A stretch of 64,000 nucleotides of DNA. Origin: Anaerosalibacter bizertensis (GTDB lineage: Bacteria > Bacillota > Clostridia > Tissierellales > Sporanaerobacteraceae). The notes beneath the pieces were generated by a model. It made no database searches, was not told where the DNA came from, and saw only the letters and a program-made list of their open reading frames with translations. The translations under genes and the position numbers were made by a program. Location: contig NZ_VULR01000001.1 in the NCBI RefSeq assembly GCF_009696605.1, positions 186,001 to 250,000 of the forward strand, written 5' to 3'. Positions 35,266-45,031 of this stretch are shown piece after piece; positions within the stretch are counted from its first letter, which is position 1; each line of letters starts with the position of its first letter.

Positions 35266-36615
35266 CTAAAGTTTCCTCTCAAAGATTTTTACTTTTCTTT
35301 TATCTTCAAAATCTTCAATATTATCTATACCTATATTTCTCAAGAATTTTTTCATTATTTTATTGTTTACTGAAATATTAACTTTAGAATCATCCCCATA
35401 TTTTTCTATATGTTCCTTGCCTTTTTCTTTTGAAATAATAGTCTTAGGTCCACCTACACAGCCACCATCACAACCCATTCCTTCTAAAAATGCTGCACTA
35501 GTTTCTCCTTTTAAAGCAGATTGAAGCATAGCTTTACATTCTTTTATGCCACTAGCCTGTTCCGATGTAAATAATTCTATTTTATCTGGATACATTTCCT
35601 TCACTGCATCTTCTACAGCTGAAGATACTCCTCCAATTCTCCCATATATCCTACCTCCCCTAGATGAGTATTGGGTCGATAGTTCTTCATGAAATTTATT
35701 TGGCTCTATATCAAATACTTCGAATATATCTTTAAGTTCAGTAAAAGTAAGTACATGATCTATTGCATCTTTTATATCATCTGATTTTGCTTCTCCCTTC
35801 TTAGCTACACAAGGTCCTATAAATACTACCTTACATTCTGGATCGATTTCTTTTATAATTTTTCCTGCTGCAATCATAGGAGAAACAGACGGAGAAGTAT
35901 ATTTAACTAATTCTTTAAATCTTCCTTTTATCATACCAACCCATATAGGACAACAACAAGAGGAGAGTAAAAAATCTTTTTCTTTATTAATATGCCTGTT
36001 AAATTCTACTGCTTCTTTTATAGTTAAAATATCAGCAAAAAAAGCTACTTCTACCATATCTTCAAATCCTATATATTTCAAAGCTGCTCTTAATTGGCCC
36101 ATAGACACATTCTCACCAAACTGTCCAGCTATAGAAGGTGCCACTGCAGCAATTACTTTTTTATTCTCTTTCAATATTTCTAAAATAGGGAGAAACTCTA
36201 TTTTGTCTATAAAATTTTTATTTTTGCAAGAATCTACACATATACCACAGTTCACACATAAATCAATACTTATATTAGGAAGCAATGTCTCTTTATCTAC
36301 TATAATTGCATCAAAAGGACAGGCATTTTCACAAATAATTTTATCATCAACTTTTACACAGTTTTTTGTACAAGGTGATGTATTTATAACAACTTTGTTA
36401 GTTTTTTGATAATTTTTAATAGCAAATTTTAAATCTTCTGAAAAGTTATCTGAATAATTTACTTCTACGCCACAGAGTGCAGAAATTACTTTTGAAAGGC
36501 TTTCTTTATCTATATCTTCTCTATTCATTATTTCTTCTATTTTTTCTTCAAATACTTCTTCATAATAAGCTTTAAGTATTTCTTTAAATAATTGCCTATA
36601 CTTTGTTTTTTCCAT
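35266..36615 (-). CDS. [FeFe] hydrogenase-like protein (monomeric, copy 1)
   Basis: A 449-residue protein with an N-terminal 70-residue extension, two 4Fe-4S motifs (CENACPFDA and CVNCGICVDSC) and an H-cluster domain. Motifs: L1 SSCCCPIW, L2 FIGPCVAKKGEAK, L3 EGMGCDGGCVGGPK. These cysteines can bind the H-cluster, but the sequence is of the divergent, monomeric group B-like class rather than a bifurcating enzyme. GGAGGG before the ATG at 36615 sets the start. Next to a DUF421 membrane protein. Function may be hydrogen turnover or sensing. Confidence 0.82.
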   Translation of the reverse strand: MEKTKYRQLFKEILKAYYEEVFEEKIEEIMNREDIDKESLSKVISALCGVEVNYSDNFSEDLKFAIKNYQKTNKVVINTSPCTKNCVKVDDKIICENACPFDAIIVDKETLLPNISIDLCVNCGICVDSCKNKNFIDKIEFLPILEILKENKKVIAAVAPSIAGQFGENVSMGQLRAALKYIGFEDMVEVAFFADILTIKEAVEFNRHINKEKDFLLSSCCCPIWVGMIKGRFKELVKYTSPSVSPMIAAGKIIKEIDPECKVVFIGPCVAKKGEAKSDDIKDAIDHVLTFTELKDIFEVFDIEPNKFHEELSTQYSSRGGRIYGRIGGVSSAVEDAVKEMYPDKIELFTSEQASGIKECKAMLQSALKGETSAAFLEGMGCDGGCVGGPKTIISKEKGKEHIEKYGDDSKVNISVNNKIMKKFLRNIGIDNIEDFEDKRKVKIFERKL

Positions 36616-36792
36616 TTCAATCCCTCCATTAACCTTAAATATAATATTCCCCAAAACTTCCATATATATTTTATCTACTATAGATTAGTTTGATAGTTTT
36701 TTAACTAGTATTGATATTTATTATTTTAATAAAAAACTATAATTTTATATAATTGAATTATGGAATAAATATATAAATAAAGGGGTGTTAGA

Positions 36793-37878
36793 ATGAAAGA
36801 GAATAAAAAAATCTTTATTTATGGTGGGATCATAGGTTTAATAGGTGCTATTTTAATGAAACTGGGAAACCCAGGAAACATGGGTATATGTGTTGCATGC
36901 TTCTATAGGGATATTGCTGGAGCATTAGGCCTTCATAGGGCAGAAGTTGTGCAATACATACGACCTGAAATCATTGGATTTATTTTCGGAGGAGTATTAG
37001 CTGCAGTTTTAGGTGGAGAATTTAAATCTAGAGGTGGCTCATCTCCAATAATAAGATTTGTACTAGCCATATTTTTAATGTTTGGCGCATTAGTATTTTT
37101 AGGCTGTCCTCTTAGAATGATATTGAGACTTGCTAATGGAGATTTAAATGCTATATTTGGTCTTCTTGGATATTTACTAGGTATTTACATTGGAATTCAT
37201 TTCTTAAAAAAAGGTTACTCTCTAGGACGAAGTACAAAGCAAACTAAAATATCCGCTTATATCATTCCAATTTTATCTGTATTTCTACTATTACTTTTAT
37301 TAATAAAGCCATCTTTTATCTTTTTCAGCACAGAAGGACCTGGTTCCATGAGAGCTCCAGTATTTATTGCGCTAGCTTTGGGACTAATTTCAGGTTTCAT
37401 ATTACAAAGATCAAGAATTTGTACTGCTGGTGGTTTTAGAGATGCAATACTTATTAAGGACTATCATTTTCTATGGGGTATACTAGGTATATTTATTTTC
37501 AATTTAATAGGTAATCTAGTCTTAAATTTCGATACTTTTCAAATAAGTTTTGCTAACCAACCAGTAGCCCATACAAATCACCTTTGGAATTTCTTAGGGA
37601 TGGTTCTAACTGGTATATGTTCTATCCTTTTAGGTGGATGTCCACTAAGACAAACAATACTAGCCAGTGAAGGAGATTCAGATGCTGGAATCACTGTATT
37701 AGGTTTAATTGTTGGTGCAGCTTTTGCACACAATTTTCAAATAGCTTCTAGTCCTGAAGGAGTTACTCCAAATGGAAAGTTAGCAGTCATCATAGGACTT
37801 ATTGTAGTAATTTTAATTGGAAATAGTGTAGTTAAAGATGTCCTAAAAGAAAGAAGAAAAAAAGAGGAGGTAATGTAA
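36793..37878 (+). CDS. yedE: YedE-family selenium/sulfur transporter
   Basis: A 361-residue membrane protein with about ten helices in two repeats of the YeeE/YedE type. Repeat markers with cysteine: VFLGCPLRMILR and LLGGCPLRQTIL, and a pore-side RSRICTAGGFRD. Relatives with this layout (selenium metabolism protein YedE) are thought to import selenium or a sulfur species. It leads a three-gene unit with a TusA-like protein and a DUF3343 protein, the next start sits directly after its stop, and AAAGGGGTG precedes its ATG. Confidence 0.85.
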   Translation: MKENKKIFIYGGIIGLIGAILMKLGNPGNMGICVACFYRDIAGALGLHRAEVVQYIRPEIIGFIFGGVLAAVLGGEFKSRGGSSPIIRFVLAIFLMFGALVFLGCPLRMILRLANGDLNAIFGLLGYLLGIYIGIHFLKKGYSLGRSTKQTKISAYIIPILSVFLLLLLLIKPSFIFFSTEGPGSMRAPVFIALALGLISGFILQRSRICTAGGFRDAILIKDYHFLWGILGIFIFNLIGNLVLNFDTFQISFANQPVAHTNHLWNFLGMVLTGICSILLGGCPLRQTILASEGDSDAGITVLGLIVGAAFAHNFQIASSPEGVTPNGKLAVIIGLIVVILIGNSVVKDVLKERRKKEEVM

Positions 37879-38091
37879 ATGGCTAAAACTATAGATGCTA
37901 GAGGAAGATCTTGTCCTGAACCAGTGATAATGACGAAAAATGCCTTAGATGAAAACCCAGAAGAATCTTTCGATATACTTGTAGATGTGGAAGTAGCAGT
38001 TGAAAATGTAACACGTTTTGCAAAAAATAGTGGATATAAGGTTGATGTTGAGGAAGATAAAGGCTATTTCATCCTTCATATTCAGAAATAG
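37879..38091 (+). CDS. TusA-like sulfur/selenium carrier
   Basis: A 70-residue TusA-family protein. The carrier cysteine is in RGRSCPEPVIMTK (CPxP) near residue 12. It is only the N-terminal TusA half of YedF proteins, without the DsrE-like second domain. TusA proteins hold sulfur as a persulfide, and YedF relatives are linked to selenium. It starts immediately after yedE, which carries its ribosome binding site GAGG inside the coding end. A role in passing selenium or sulfur from YedE is inferred. Confidence 0.88.
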   Translation: MAKTIDARGRSCPEPVIMTKNALDENPEESFDILVDVEVAVENVTRFAKNSGYKVDVEEDKGYFILHIQK

Positions 38092-38099
38092 GTGATTCA

Positions 38100-38387
38100 A
38101 TGAATGATTTTTATTGTGTAATTACTTTTCATACAACACAAGAGGCATTAGCTTTTGAAAAATTCTTTAAAGAAATTGGTTTTTCTATAAAATTAATGCC
38201 TGTACCTAGACAGATTAGTTCTAGCTGTGGATTATCTGCTAAAATACCTTGTGAAAAGAAAGAAAAAATACTTGAAATATGCGAAGAAAAAAAATTAGAA
38301 TTTAATGAATTTCATAAAATAGTTAAAAAAGAGAGGAAATCCTGGCTTTTAAACCATATTAAAAAAACTACTCAAAACAATGAGTAG
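38100..38387 (+). CDS. DUF3343 protein (putative Se/S carrier)
   Basis: A 95-residue protein of the DUF3343 family, recognised by FHTTQEALAFEKFFKE and the RQISSSCGLSAKIP region, with the conserved SSCG cysteine near residue 42. These small proteins co-occur with YedE and YedF and are called Se/S carrier-like by association. It begins eight bases after the TusA-like gene. The final codons and TAG are half of a terminator stem. Confidence 0.85.
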   Translation: MNDFYCVITFHTTQEALAFEKFFKEIGFSIKLMPVPRQISSSCGLSAKIPCEKKEKILEICEEKKLEFNEFHKIVKKERKSWLLNHIKKTTQNNE

Positions 38388-38395
38388 TTTTTTTT
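38361..38395 (+). terminator. Terminator after the yedE operon
   Basis: AAAAAAACTACTCA pairs with TGAGTAGTTTTTTTT; the stop of the DUF3343 gene is in the stem. Confidence 0.9.
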
Positions 38396-38456
38396 GCTAA
38401 AAAAGTATATCATTAAATAGGGTATTGAATTGATGTGATTTTAAGGAGGTAGAGTT

Positions 38457-39839
38457 ATGAAGTATGATATTATAATTGTTGGTGCAGGTCCTTGTGGTAT
38501 ATTTACAGCTTTAGAACTAAAAAAAAATAATCCAAATAAAAGTATATTGATTTTAGAAAAAGGCAGTTCTATTTCAAAAAGAATTTGCCCTAAAAGAAAA
38601 ACTGGTAATTGTGTAAACTGCTCTCCTTGCAATATAACTACTGGATTTGCAGGAGCTGGCGCTTATTCTGATGGAAAATTATCTCTTTCACCAGATGTAG
38701 GTGGAAATCTACCTGAATATATTGGATACGAAAAAACCCAAGAACTAATAAATTATGTAGATGAAATTTATTTAAAATTTGGCGCTGATAAAAAAATTTA
38801 TGGCATTGATAATAAGGAACAGATTGATGAAATTAGAAAAAAAGCTATAAGAAGTAATTTAAAACTTGTGGAATGTCCTATCAGACATATGGGTACGGAA
38901 GAAGGATATAATATATACTCAAAAATTGAAACTTATTTAAAGGAAATTGGAGTAGAACTTAAGTTTAGAAATCCTGTAAAAGATATAATATTAAATAATA
39001 ATAGAAAAGTAAAAGGAGTTATAGCTGATAAAGAATATTTGGCAGATAGAGTAATTATTTGTGTTGGTAGAGAAGGCTCTGATTGGCTAAAAAATTTATG
39101 CCATAAACATGATATTGACACAGAAACTGGAGATGTAGATATTGGGGTTAGGGTTGAAACTAGAAATGAAATAATGGAAGAGCTAAATAAAGCTATGTAT
39201 GAAAGCAAACTTATATACTATACTCCTACTTTTGATGACAAAGTAAGAACATTTTGTACAAATCCAGGAGGAGAAGTTTCTACAGAATATTACGATGACA
39301 ATTTAGCTGTTGTAAATGGTCATAGTTATAAATCAGATGATTTAAAAACAAAAAATACTAATTTTGCACTACTTGTAACAAAACATTTTACAAAACCATT
39401 CAATTCACCAATAGAATATGGTATGCATATAGCCAAGCTTGGAAATATGTTATCTGGAAATAAGATACTAGTTCAAAGATATGGAGATTTCAAAAAGGGT
39501 AGAAGAACTAATGAAAAAAGATTATATAGGAATAATATAATTCCAACTTTAAAAGATGCAGTTCCTGGAGATTTAAGTCTCGTTCTTCCCCATAGACTTT
39601 TAAAAGATATAGATGAAATGATAATAGCCCTTGACCATGTAGCCCCAGGCCTTGCTAGTGATGAAACACTACTATATGGAGTTGAAGTCAAATTTTACTC
39701 AAACAAAGTAATTGCTAATGATAATTTTGAAACTAATATCAAAAATCTCTACGTCGGTGGAGATGGAGCAGGAATAACTAGAGGATTAATGCAAGCAAGT
39801 GTTAATGGAGTTTTATTAGGAAGACAATTTAGTAAATAA
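38457..39839 (+). CDS. NAD(P)/FAD-dependent oxidoreductase (COG2509-like)
   Basis: A 460-residue flavoprotein. The FAD-binding motif VGAGPCGIFTALELKK opens the protein; CPKRKTGNCVNCSPC near residue 44-60 is a cysteine-rich insertion typical of this uncharacterised dehydrogenase family; GFAGAGAYSDGKLSLS and the C-terminal YVGGDGAGITRGLMQAS close the FAD site. It may reduce or isomerise an unknown organic substrate. AAGGAGG precedes the ATG. It lies 70 bases after the yedE terminator, so it is a separate unit. Confidence 0.8.
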   Translation: MKYDIIIVGAGPCGIFTALELKKNNPNKSILILEKGSSISKRICPKRKTGNCVNCSPCNITTGFAGAGAYSDGKLSLSPDVGGNLPEYIGYEKTQELINYVDEIYLKFGADKKIYGIDNKEQIDEIRKKAIRSNLKLVECPIRHMGTEEGYNIYSKIETYLKEIGVELKFRNPVKDIILNNNRKVKGVIADKEYLADRVIICVGREGSDWLKNLCHKHDIDTETGDVDIGVRVETRNEIMEELNKAMYESKLIYYTPTFDDKVRTFCTNPGGEVSTEYYDDNLAVVNGHSYKSDDLKTKNTNFALLVTKHFTKPFNSPIEYGMHIAKLGNMLSGNKILVQRYGDFKKGRRTNEKRLYRNNIIPTLKDAVPGDLSLVLPHRLLKDIDEMIIALDHVAPGLASDETLLYGVEVKFYSNKVIANDNFETNIKNLYVGGDGAGITRGLMQASVNGVLLGRQFSK

Positions 39840-39905
39840 GAGATAGTATAAAAAGCCGTAGAATATCAATATTATGATAAGCTTTCTATTATTAGGGATG
39901 CAGAT

Positions 39906-39938
39906 AAAATGAGGCAGAAATAAATCTGCCTCATTTTT
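39906..39938 (-). terminator. Terminator after the transporter gene
   Basis: AAAATGAGGCAGA pairs with TCTGCCTCATTTTT immediately after the TGA stop at 39938. Confidence 0.85.
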
Positions 39939-41335
39939 CATATCATAAATATTGCCACTATTGTTGTGACTATAAGCCCTACAGTTACAGGAATTAAATT
40001 CCTTCTTGCTAGTTCAAATGGATCTACATCACATATGGCTGCTGCAGGAATTAATGCCCAAGGTACTAGAGTTCCACCTCCTACCCATATAGCAGATATT
40101 TGTCCTAAAGCTGTTAATACTGCAGTCCCTCTTCCTATAGCAGTACCAAATAACTTTGCTACTGAACCTGCTAAAGATATTCCTGAAAAACCAGAGCCAT
40201 CTAATCCTGTTATGCCTCCTACTACTGTTAGAGTTATAGATCCAATTGTCGGATTTAAAGGTACTGAATTTGCTAAAGCTACACCTAAATCATTCACTAA
40301 TCCTTGGGAATTAGAAGGTAAAAAATCACCAATTACTTCTACAAAGCCCTCAGAACCTAGATAGAAAAAAGCTGCCACTGGTATTACTGGACCAAATACT
40401 TTAAATCCAAATTGAAGTCCTTCCACCAAATAGGAAGTGATTTCTTCTATAGCTTTGTTTTTATGAGCTTTTATAGATACTATAATTAGTATAAATATTG
40501 CTGTTCCTCCAATTAAAGCAGTAGCATCTCCTCCTTGCAAATTAGCAACAATCATTATTATTATATCTATTAGGAACATTATAGGAATTAATATAGCAAA
40601 TACCTTTCTTGATTTAGAAGACATTATATCTATGTTATCTTTATTCTTTTGTATAGCTTCTTCTCTTTCTTTATCTTCAACTTTTAAATTGCCATTTTTT
40701 AAATCCCTTTTTAAAAAAATATATGCTAATACTGTAGTTGTAACTCCCATTATAAAAACTAATGGGATACTGGCAGATATAACTTCTGAAATAGGAATAC
40801 CTGCTGCATCAGATGTTAATTTTGGTGCTCCCTGAATAACAAAATCACTAGAAAGTGCTATACCATGACCAAATAAATTCATAGCCATGGCTACACCTAT
40901 AGCAGGAAGTCCTACTTCAACTGCAACTGGCAACAATACCACTCCAATTAGTGCTACTGCTGGCGATGGCCAGAAAAACCAAGAAATAATCATCATAAGT
41001 ATTCCTATTATCCAATAAGCTAAACTAGGATTTTTAATAAACTTAGTAAAAGGAGATATCATCATTTGATTAATTCCCGTTTCAGTGAGTACCGTACTCA
41101 TACCTACTATAACAGATATTATCAAAATAGTTCCAATCAGTTCTACTATAGCATATATAAAACTATTGAAAACTCCCATTATAGATTCAGACAAAGACTG
41201 GGTTGCAATAAATCCTAATATGAATATACCTATAATACATACTAGACTAGCATCCCTTTTAGCTATCATAAATCCTAATATTATAAAAATAAACAATAGA
41301 TATATCCAATGTAGTAAATTCAAATCTACCACCAT
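39938..41335 (-). CDS. Multi-pass ion-transporter-like permease, substrate unknown
   Basis: A 465-residue membrane protein with about twelve helices. Features: WFFWPSPAVALIGVVLLPVA, MNLFGHGIALSSDFVIQGAP and a C-terminal GSGFSGISLAGSVAKLFG pair of glycine-rich hairpins, like those of the IT superfamily of carboxylate carriers (DcuC/GntP/CitM types). A charged cytoplasmic loop (about residues 210-245) divides the halves. The substrate is not recognised. AGAGGGGG precedes the ATG; it is a single gene with its own terminator. Confidence 0.65.
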   Translation of the reverse strand: MVVDLNLLHWIYLLFIFIILGFMIAKRDASLVCIIGIFILGFIATQSLSESIMGVFNSFIYAIVELIGTILIISVIVGMSTVLTETGINQMMISPFTKFIKNPSLAYWIIGILMMIISWFFWPSPAVALIGVVLLPVAVEVGLPAIGVAMAMNLFGHGIALSSDFVIQGAPKLTSDAAGIPISEVISASIPLVFIMGVTTTVLAYIFLKRDLKNGNLKVEDKEREEAIQKNKDNIDIMSSKSRKVFAILIPIMFLIDIIIMIVANLQGGDATALIGGTAIFILIIVSIKAHKNKAIEEITSYLVEGLQFGFKVFGPVIPVAAFFYLGSEGFVEVIGDFLPSNSQGLVNDLGVALANSVPLNPTIGSITLTVVGGITGLDGSGFSGISLAGSVAKLFGTAIGRGTAVLTALGQISAIWVGGGTLVPWALIPAAAICDVDPFELARRNLIPVTVGLIVTTIVAIFMI

Positions 41336-41412
41336 ATCTATCCCCCTCTACACTTCACTGATTAATACTACCATCATATGTTATAGGGGAAAGATAGGTT
41401 AATTTATTTTAA

Positions 41413-42033
41413 TTACTTTGTTTGTCTTTCATATATAGTTATTATGATTATGTACATTAAGAAGCCCATTATATAACCTGATAGTACATCTGTAGGCCAA
41501 TGAACGCCTAAATAAATTCTACTGAATCCAATCAGGCCTATCAGTAAAAAATTCAATATCCAAATAAGTAAATCGTTAGTTCTTTTGTCTCTACTCTTTA
41601 GAAAAAGATAGGTCATGGTAGTATAAAAAGACATGGAAACCATTGAATGACCACTAGGAAAACTATATCCACCTTGCTCAATTAAAAAATATTTTAAAGG
41701 TCTTATTCTAACAAATATATTTTTTAAAATAGCATTAACCCCATAGGTTCCTATTGTAGAAAGAAATAAGGGCATTATTCCTTCGTAGTATTTGTTTCTA
41801 ATAAATAGAAATGCTAGAACTACCCCAAATCCAATGAAGAAAAGTGAAGAACCTAAAAATGTAATTCCTTTCATGATAGTAGTTATTGTTGAATTAGTAT
41901 TTGCATGAACACTTTCCATTATTTTTTCATCAAATAGTACTCCGCCCTGACTACCTTTTACAAGTATTGCAATACTTGTAAAAATCACTATAATAATAAC
42001 AGCTGACAGAATCTTTAGTGTGTTTTTTTTCAT
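41413..42033 (-). CDS. PAP2-family phosphatase
   Basis: A 206-residue membrane phosphatase with the three PAP2 motifs: KNIFVRIRP (KX6RP), SFPSGHSM (PSGH) and FSRIYLGVHWPTDVLSG (SRX5HX3D). It dephosphorylates lipid phosphates such as undecaprenyl pyrophosphate or phosphatidic acid at the outer face. TGGAGG before the ATG at 42033 fixes the start; 20 codons are open above. Monocistronic. Confidence 0.92.
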   Translation of the reverse strand: MKKNTLKILSAVIIIVIFTSIAILVKGSQGGVLFDEKIMESVHANTNSTITTIMKGITFLGSSLFFIGFGVVLAFLFIRNKYYEGIMPLFLSTIGTYGVNAILKNIFVRIRPLKYFLIEQGGYSFPSGHSMVSMSFYTTMTYLFLKSRDKRTNDLLIWILNFLLIGLIGFSRIYLGVHWPTDVLSGYIMGFLMYIIIITIYERQTK

Positions 42034-42063
42034 ATATAATCCTCCAATGTTATTTATTCTAAT

Positions 42064-42104
42064 ATAAAAAATCCTTGTAAATATAAAAGGCAAGGATTTT
42101 TTAT
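42064..42104 (-). terminator. Terminator after the gcv operon
   Basis: AAAAAATCCTTG pairs with CAAGGATTTTTT around a 13-base loop, 32 bases past the lpdA stop. Confidence 0.85.
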
Positions 42105-42135
42105 ATTATAAATCACTTGCCTTAATAAATCAAAT

Positions 42136-43566
42136 TTATTTAATTTTTTTCTTTCTTTTTTTTCTCTTTCTTGGCGGTGCCATATGAATGGCTTCACCTG
42201 TTAAACCTAATGTTGCTTCATAAAATGCCTCACTTAGAGTTGGATGAGCATGGATAGTCCTTCCTATGTCTTCAACACTTAGATCATTGGATATCGCTAA
42301 TGCTCCTTCATGGATTAAATCGTTAGCATGAGGACCTATAATATGAACTCCAATTATCTTATTTTCTTCATTTGATAAAACTTTAACCAATCCTTCTCCT
42401 TGTCCTAAAGTAAGGGCCTTTCCATTAGCTCCAAATAAAAATTTACTAACTTTGTATGAAATACCTTTTTCTTTTGCTTCTTCCTCTGTAAGCCCTACAT
42501 CAGCTACTTCTGGTATTGAAAACACACAATTAGGATATATATCTAAATTAATTTTAGGCTCAATTCCCATTATTTTTTCTATTACATATATAGCTTGACT
42601 AGAGGCTACATGAGCTAATTGAATTCCTACATTATTTACATCTCCTGCAGCATATATCCCTTCTATATTAGTTTCAAAATTTTCATTCACACTAATTCCC
42701 TTTTCACTATATTCAATTCCTAATTCATCTAGTCCTAATCCCTCAACTACTGGACCTCTTCCTGAAGCTATCAAAACTTTATCTCCTAATACCTCTATTT
42801 CCTCATCTTTATTTTTATACCTTGCTACTACTTTTAATTTATCTCCTTCTTTAATTATCTCTTTTGCTCTAATATCCATATATACATCTATTCCCTGTTT
42901 CTTCAAAAGAGGGGTTATTCTTTTTGAAATCTCTTTATCCGCATTTTTGAGCATCCTTGATGCTAAAAGTATTACATTGGAACCCAATCCATTGTATATA
43001 CTTGCAAATTCTACCCCAATAACTCCTGCTCCTACTACAATTAACGTTTCTGGAATTTCTTCCATACTAAGCAAATCATCACTAGTAATTACACCTTCCA
43101 TATCTATGCCTTTTGTTTCAGTCATAGTAGGTTTAGATCCTGTAGCAATAAGAATATTATCTACTGAAATTTCTCTTTCATCATTATTTTTTAATTTAAC
43201 TGAAATAGTATTTTTATCTTTAAGTTTAGCTCTTCCAGCAATGTATTCAATATTTTCATAAGAAGATAGAAGTTTTTCTATTCCTTTCACTAGCTGATTT
43301 ACAATACCATTTTTTCTTTCTTGCATCCTTTTTCCGTCCAAATTATAATTATCTACTTTTATACCAAATTCCTCACTATTTTTTAAATCTGTCATTATTT
43401 CCGCATTTCTAAAGTAAGCTTTAGTGGGGATACAGCCTCTATTGAGGCATGTTCCCCCTAAATCTCTATCTTCAATTAAATATATATTTGCTCCTAATTG
43501 AGCTCCCCTAATAGCTGCCACATAACCTGCAGGACCTGCACCTATTATTGCTATGTTCTTTTTCAA
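42136..43566 (-). CDS. lpdA: Dihydrolipoyl dehydrogenase (glycine cleavage L protein)
   Basis: A 476-residue disulfide oxidoreductase that re-oxidises the dihydrolipoyl arm of GcvH with NAD. Seen: GAGPAGYVAA, active cysteines in GGTCLNRGCIPTK, the second Rossmann VVGAGVIGVEFAS and the histidine region IHAHPTLSEAF. The TTG at 43566 has GGTAGGTG seven bases upstream; an ATG at 43587 overlapping gcvPB lacks a site. The C-terminus ends in a lysine/arginine-rich tail (RKRKKRKKKIK), which is unusual. Last gene of the gcv operon. Confidence 0.93.
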   Translation of the reverse strand: MKKNIAIIGAGPAGYVAAIRGAQLGANIYLIEDRDLGGTCLNRGCIPTKAYFRNAEIMTDLKNSEEFGIKVDNYNLDGKRMQERKNGIVNQLVKGIEKLLSSYENIEYIAGRAKLKDKNTISVKLKNNDEREISVDNILIATGSKPTMTETKGIDMEGVITSDDLLSMEEIPETLIVVGAGVIGVEFASIYNGLGSNVILLASRMLKNADKEISKRITPLLKKQGIDVYMDIRAKEIIKEGDKLKVVARYKNKDEEIEVLGDKVLIASGRGPVVEGLGLDELGIEYSEKGISVNENFETNIEGIYAAGDVNNVGIQLAHVASSQAIYVIEKIMGIEPKINLDIYPNCVFSIPEVADVGLTEEEAKEKGISYKVSKFLFGANGKALTLGQGEGLVKVLSNEENKIIGVHIIGPHANDLIHEGALAISNDLSVEDIGRTIHAHPTLSEAFYEATLGLTGEAIHMAPPRKRKKRKKKIK

Positions 43567-43576
43567 GCAAAAACAC

Positions 43577-45031
43577 CTACCCTTCATACTTTAATACCGG
43601 ATTTCTTGCTGCCTTTGTTTCATCTATTCTTCTCACCGGAGTATTATGAGGTGCTTCTTTTAGTATTTCTGGATTTTCTTTAGCTTCTTTTGCTATTTGT
43701 TTTAAAGCTGCCACAAATTCATCGAGTGTTTCTTTGCTTTCTGTTTCTGTTGGTTCAATCATTAGAGCTTCGTTTACGATAAGTGGAAAATAGACTGTTG
43801 GAGGATGGAATCCAAAGTCTAGAAGTCTCTTTGCTATGTCTAATGTTTTAACTTCTAGATTTTCATCCTTTAAGCCACCTAGTACAAATTCATGTTTATA
43901 TATAGTATCTATTGGAAGATAATAATCTTCTTTTAATTGAGACATTAAATAGTTTGAATTTAGAACTGCTACTTCACTAGCCCTCTTAAGTCCATCTTTA
44001 CCCATAGTCAATATATAACTATAAGTTTTAACTAAAACATTAAAGTGCCCATAAAAATCTTTTACTTTTCCTATGGAATTTGGATAATCATAATTTAAGA
44101 AATATCTATCTTCTTCCCTTTCAACAACTGGAACTGGTAAAAATTCTATAAGATCTTTCTTTACTCCTACTGGTCCACTACCTGGTCCGCCACCACCATG
44201 AGGAGTAGAAAAAGTTTTGTGTAAATTTAAATGTACTACATCAAATCCCATATCACCTGGTCTAGTAATGCCCATGATAGCATTTGCATTGGCTCCATCA
44301 TAGTATAATAATCCACCACAGTCATGAACTAAATCTGCAATTTCTTTTATCTCTTTTTCAAACAAACCTAATGTATTTGGATTTGTAAGCATAAGTCCTG
44401 CAATCTCATCACTTAATACTTCCTTTAAGCTTTCAATATCTACAAGTCCTTCTGCAGTAGACTTTACTTCTACTGCATCAAATCCTGCCATAGCTGCACT
44501 AGCTGGATTTGTACCATGAGCTGAGTCAGGAACTATTATTTTAGTCCTTTTAGAATCACCTCGTTTCTCATGATAAGCTTTAATAAGCATTAAACCTGTA
44601 AGTTCTCCATGAGCTCCTGCAGCTGGTTGTAAAGTCATTTTATCCATTCCCGTTATTTCACAAAGAGCTTCATCTAACTCATACATAAGTTTTAATGCAC
44701 CCTGTACTGTTTCTTCTCGTTGATAAGGATGTATATTTACAAATCCGTCTAATCTTGCCATATCTTCATTGATCTTTGGATTATATTTCATAGTACAAGA
44801 ACCTAATGGATAGAAACCTGTGTCTACTCCATAATTTTTGTTTGCTAGATTTGTATAATGTCTAATTATATCTACTTCGCTTACTTCTGGAAAATCTATT
44901 TCTTTTTCATTTAAATATTCTTCAGGAATAAGTTCTTTCAAATCTATTTCTTCCACGTCTATTTCTGGAAGTTTATAGGCAGTCCTTCCTTCTTTTGAAA
45001 GTTCAAATATTAATTTATCATACTCTCTCAT
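43577..45031 (-). CDS. gcvPB: Glycine dehydrogenase (decarboxylating) subunit 2
   Basis: A 484-residue PLP subunit of the split P protein. The PLP lysine is in [20 protein letters not shown], with [17 protein letters not shown] upstream. With GcvPA it decarboxylates glycine and transfers aminomethyl to the lipoyl arm of GcvH. Its ATGA start overlaps the gcvPA stop by four bases and TTGGAGG precedes it. Length is normal. Confidence 0.96.
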   Translation of the reverse strand: MREYDKLIFELSKEGRTAYKLPEIDVEEIDLKELIPEEYLNEKEIDFPEVSEVDIIRHYTNLANKNYGVDTGFYPLGSCTMKYNPKINEDMARLDGFVNIHPYQREETVQGALKLMYELDEALCEITGMDKMTLQPAAGAHGELTGLMLIKAYHEKRGDSKRTKIIVPDSAHGTNPASAAMAGFDAVEVKSTAEGLVDIESLKEVLSDEIAGLMLTNPNTLGLFEKEIKEIADLVHDCGGLLYYDGANANAIMGITRPGDMGFDVVHLNLHKTFSTPHGGGGPGSGPVGVKKDLIEFLPVPVVEREEDRYFLNYDYPNSIGKVKDFYGHFNVLVKTYSYILTMGKDGLKRASEVAVLNSNYLMSQLKEDYYLPIDTIYKHEFVLGGLKDENLEVKTLDIAKRLLDFGFHPPTVYFPLIVNEALMIEPTETESKETLDEFVAALKQIAKEAKENPEILKEAPHNTPVRRIDETKAARNPVLKYEG

